This document shows positions 61,261 through 64,000 of a stretch of DNA of 64,000 nucleotides, piece by piece. The notes under the pieces were generated by a model, which was given only the letters and a program-made list of their open reading frames with translations, had not been told where the DNA came from and ran no database searches. Origin of the DNA: Fasciola hepatica. Taxonomy: Eukaryota > Platyhelminthes > Trematoda > Plagiorchiida > Fasciolidae. The position numbers and the translations under genes are program-made. Position 1 is the stretch's first letter. Each line of letters opens with the position of its first letter. Location of the stretch: NCBI GenBank assembly GCA_948099385.1, contig CANUEZ040000029.1, positions 3,937,501 to 4,001,500 on the forward strand, read 5' to 3'.

Positions 61261-62149
61261 TGCAACGCGGCCTGCTTTCTTATTCAACAAATAATTTTGG
61301 CTTTGGACTAAACTTCCAAGACGAAAAAGATCGCCATCTCCAGCATATTTACCATCCAAGAGAACAAGTAACTAAACACCTGGTTGTTTTAAAACTCATT
61401 CCATTGCTTTATCCCCACATATCCTTTACCTGAGCCCATAAATTAGGTCTGGGCTAATAACGGGTGGCTTACCAACTTTGGCCCAGTAGACAGTTATCAC
61501 TGATGGACACTGAGGAGCGAGTGGGTTCTTTCTATATTGCAGTATGCAGATGGCAACGGTCAAGTCTTTATCCTGTGATTGTCACCAGCACATTCGGTTT
61601 GTCATTTTGTCTACTTTCTGTTCATAAAGCTCCTGACCACGACCCCTACTGGCCAACAATGCTCTGCTTGAACCATCGTCTGATGCTGCTTATTTACCGT
61701 AGTCGACAAGGTCCTTCTCGGTCCGTAGTCATCAAGTATAAGAACATAGCCAGTGCCAGAGAACAGGTAGTGACAAATATAGTTTATCATCAAGGTACTA
61801 GTCTCGTTCACGCGTAAACTGTTCACCTGCTGGTGCCGCATTTCAACATAATAGATTGCAGGCCTCGTTTAGGCAACCAAGGCGCCATATTTCATGTGGT
61901 TTTTTTTTCATCATTCCTCGAAAAACAAAAATAGTGGCCTTAGATGTTGCTCATTCTGGCTTCCTTGTCTTATTATTAATTCACAACAAGCCCCACTGTA
62001 GTCTGCTACTAGCAGTGTTCTATTTTAATTTCCGTGTGTTATTTCTGTTACTGCTAATTCCCCGACCGACCCAAGTTGTTGCGTGATGCCGTCGTTCTAC
62101 GACTCGCTCTGAACTCACAGCTAGTAGAATTGCTGGAATGCAGCCATTT

Positions 62150-63588
62150 CAGTTTTGCCTCCAGAACCTAGCCTCCCAGAACTATTATCGTCTACTTCAG
62201 CCCACAAATAATAACTTGAAGCTTCTCTCGCTGGACAGAACCACTGGATTTTCCGCACTATTTAGTTAACGTTCGCCTTCCCCAGGATCCCTACAACCTG
62301 GTCATCAGAACCTGAACTGCTTGATCTCGCAGCATTTACACAACTCATTATAGTTCTGGCGGTTTGGGACGTGATCGGATCTGCCGATTTGGCCGGCGCA
62401 CATCAGGCATGCAGAAAGCCTGCAGCGATATGCGTGCAACTAAGTTTGCGGGTTGCACCTCCTGCCTCCAGAAATGGTTTTCAGGCTGGGTATCCAATGC
62501 TTCTTTAGTCCCGTTCGCTGGCACAGCCTGTGGATTACTAAACTATTTTTGTACTCGCGCTTTCGCTGCAAAAATGTTATCCGCTTTATTTCTCCGCAAT
62601 CATCGCCGGATTCCCTTCGAGTTTGTTCCCCAAATCCACTTTATATCTCCCCCGTTTTACGCCTAGCACAATTTATCATTATCTATGTACTGAACAGAGA
62701 ATAGCTTTCATCTCTATCTACTATCTATCTTTTTCTTCGCATGCAGCGGTTTCACATGTATATACTCACCGATCTTGGCAGTTACTTCGTCGCCTACGTT
62801 CCCCGATTTGCACGTCTGTCTTCTCTTCCGCCCCATCGGTAATCCAATCCATTCCCCATATAAGAACTCCATAAAGCTTTTCACTTATCGGCACGTGGAC
62901 ACTGTTGATTCCTCCACCATAATCACCAAATAATATCTTGGGCTGAAATGTCCTTCAGCAATCCTCTAGCAGTCGACCAGGTGGTTACTCATTAGCTGCA
63001 CACTTTGTCAGTCCAGCTGATGGCCTCCACCATGCCATCCCATTAGTTTATCTCGATTTTATAGGCGCGCACTTTTTCTCTGCCTGAAAGTCCCTAACAT
63101 ATTTCTCATGCAGCTTCGCAGCCCCGTCACCATCACACGCCATATCTGTCAATATGGTCGTCACAAGTGGTGCACCTACCGTGCACATAATAAACCTCCG
63201 ACTTTCTCACATCCATAATCTGATAGTTTGTCTTTCCCTCCAGGTATGCCATTCGTTTGCTATAGAACTGGAACTGACCACCATCACTTCCGGCCGAAGT
63301 ATTTTATTCTAAAGCGGTTTGTCCACAATCTTCCTCCTCGACACACGTTATGCAGCTTCATTCACCTGTCATCTTTGCATAGCGCATATTACACAGAGCT
63401 CCACTACCGAGTTTTCAGTTTGCCCAGCATTATTATCATTTCAGTCTTTTTTTAACTTCCTCCTATTAAGCTCCATTTGTACTTATTTAATCTGCTGTAA
63501 ACTCTGATTCCGTGGCCATATGTATTACTTGCACATGCATTGCAGCATGCTTCGGGATCTTCCAAAATAAATCAATATTATTATTGAT
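62150..63588 (+). mobile_element. LINE-U 3' UTR, plus copy
   Basis: 62,345-62,540 matches the reverse complements of 19,560-19,760 and 51,950-52,100 (GGCCGGCGCACATCAGGCAT and neighbouring boxes). The copy continues as CT-rich noncoding sequence and ends with GCATGCTTCGGGATCTTCCA, an AAATAAATCA box and ATTATTATT at 63,544-63,586. The RT fragment 1 kb upstream has the same orientation and may belong to the same insertion. Confidence 0.65.
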
Positions 63589-64000
63589 GACCTCAACATA
63601 TCTATTATTTGAATTCTATTTAGCTTCCTTCCCAACTGTCGTCATTCCTTCCCACCAATTTACCACGATCGGGCATCTACCTTGGGTGTTTCCTCCGCAA
63701 CCTTTAGCTGGATACGTAGTATTCATATTGTGATGATTCGGAATATCTGTTTCATCTGCACACCTCCTCTACCGGAAGAACACATTGCAACTCCTTCGGA
63801 CTAACATCTTTGCTTTTTTACGGATCACTAGAACTACTGACTCAAGTGCGCATCTGTCATCATCAAAAAATATATTTTTTAATTGTTCACAGTTTGTTCG
63901 AAAGTTTTTCTGCCAGTATGCTCTCCCTTGTGACTTTATATCGATGTCATCCAATTCTTGGGCATTTTTCACCCTCCCTGTTTTACTTGATTGAGAGTTC
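63589..64000. other. Unassigned
   Basis: AT-rich sequence after the LINE-U tail. The opposed 67- and 69-codon frames are unremarkable. No motif was seen before the window ends. Confidence 0.35.

Overview
The window reads as eukaryotic, intergenic, repeat-dominated DNA. It has no operons, no ribosome-binding-site spacing and no intact long host ORF. Nearly everything recognisable is a decayed retroelement of three kinds: non-LTR retrotransposons (LINEs) of the CR1/Jockey type with an APE endonuclease plus reverse transcriptase (RT), one Ty3/gypsy LTR element whose gag-pol wording resembles the CsRn1-like elements of flatworms, and one Penelope-like element (PLE) with a GIY-YIG endonuclease. 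This combination, the moderate GC content and the (ATT)n/(TA)n tracts suggest a large flatworm (fluke or tapeworm) genome. That is inference; no species marker is visible. I found no convincing host gene, tRNA, rRNA or CRISPR.

Layout. 0-12.2 kb: minus-strand LINE fragments (RT at 1.7-2.0, 5.1-6.6, 8.6-9.3 and 10.0-12.2 kb) and one copy of a short repeat (family S, 0.58-1.31 kb). 12.9-22.5 kb: one gypsy element with two LTR copies (12,886 and 22,218). Its integrase is split by a family S element, which is itself split by a 3.4-kb minus-strand LINE tail, giving a three-level nested stack. 22.9-25.4 kb: plus-strand LINE with endonuclease and RT. 26.5-28.6 kb: another plus-strand LINE, followed by a 3'-UTR-only LINE insertion ending in an (ATT)16 tract at 29.88 kb. 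30.2-33.9 kb: a further LINE fragment and the most complete LINE. 35.0-36.0 kb: a short minus LINE copy. 37.1-38.5 kb: a PLE fragment arranged as a near-perfect inverted repeat. 38.5-44.2 kb: pyrimidine-rich LINE 3' regions. 44.7-45.7 kb: minus LINE C-terminus. 49.65-54.1 kb: a LINE RT region split by a 3.6-kb minus LINE, flanked by about 190-bp direct duplications. 54.1-61 kb: mostly unrecognised. 61-63.6 kb: plus LINE remnant ending in the same tail.

Names used here are my own. LINE-U is the LINE with a very long 3' UTR ending in a hairpin-like GCATGCC...AATAAACC(ATT)n terminus (16.9-20.3, 28.6-29.9, 35.0-36.0, 49.8-53.5 and 61-63.6 kb). LINE-V is its coding relative at 30.8-33.9 and 40.1 kb. 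LINE-W is the CR1-like family at 5-6.6 and 26.5-28.6 kb. Family S shares only its last roughly 40 bp with LINE-U. Family T is a repeat ending in GGTCAAGAAATAT. Almost every RT active site is mutated. The exceptions are the FADD motifs of LINE-U at 53.44 kb and of the 22.9-kb LINE, both inside otherwise dead copies. Coordinates of repeat edges were read by eye and are good to roughly 10-30 bp, except where two copies could be aligned base by base.
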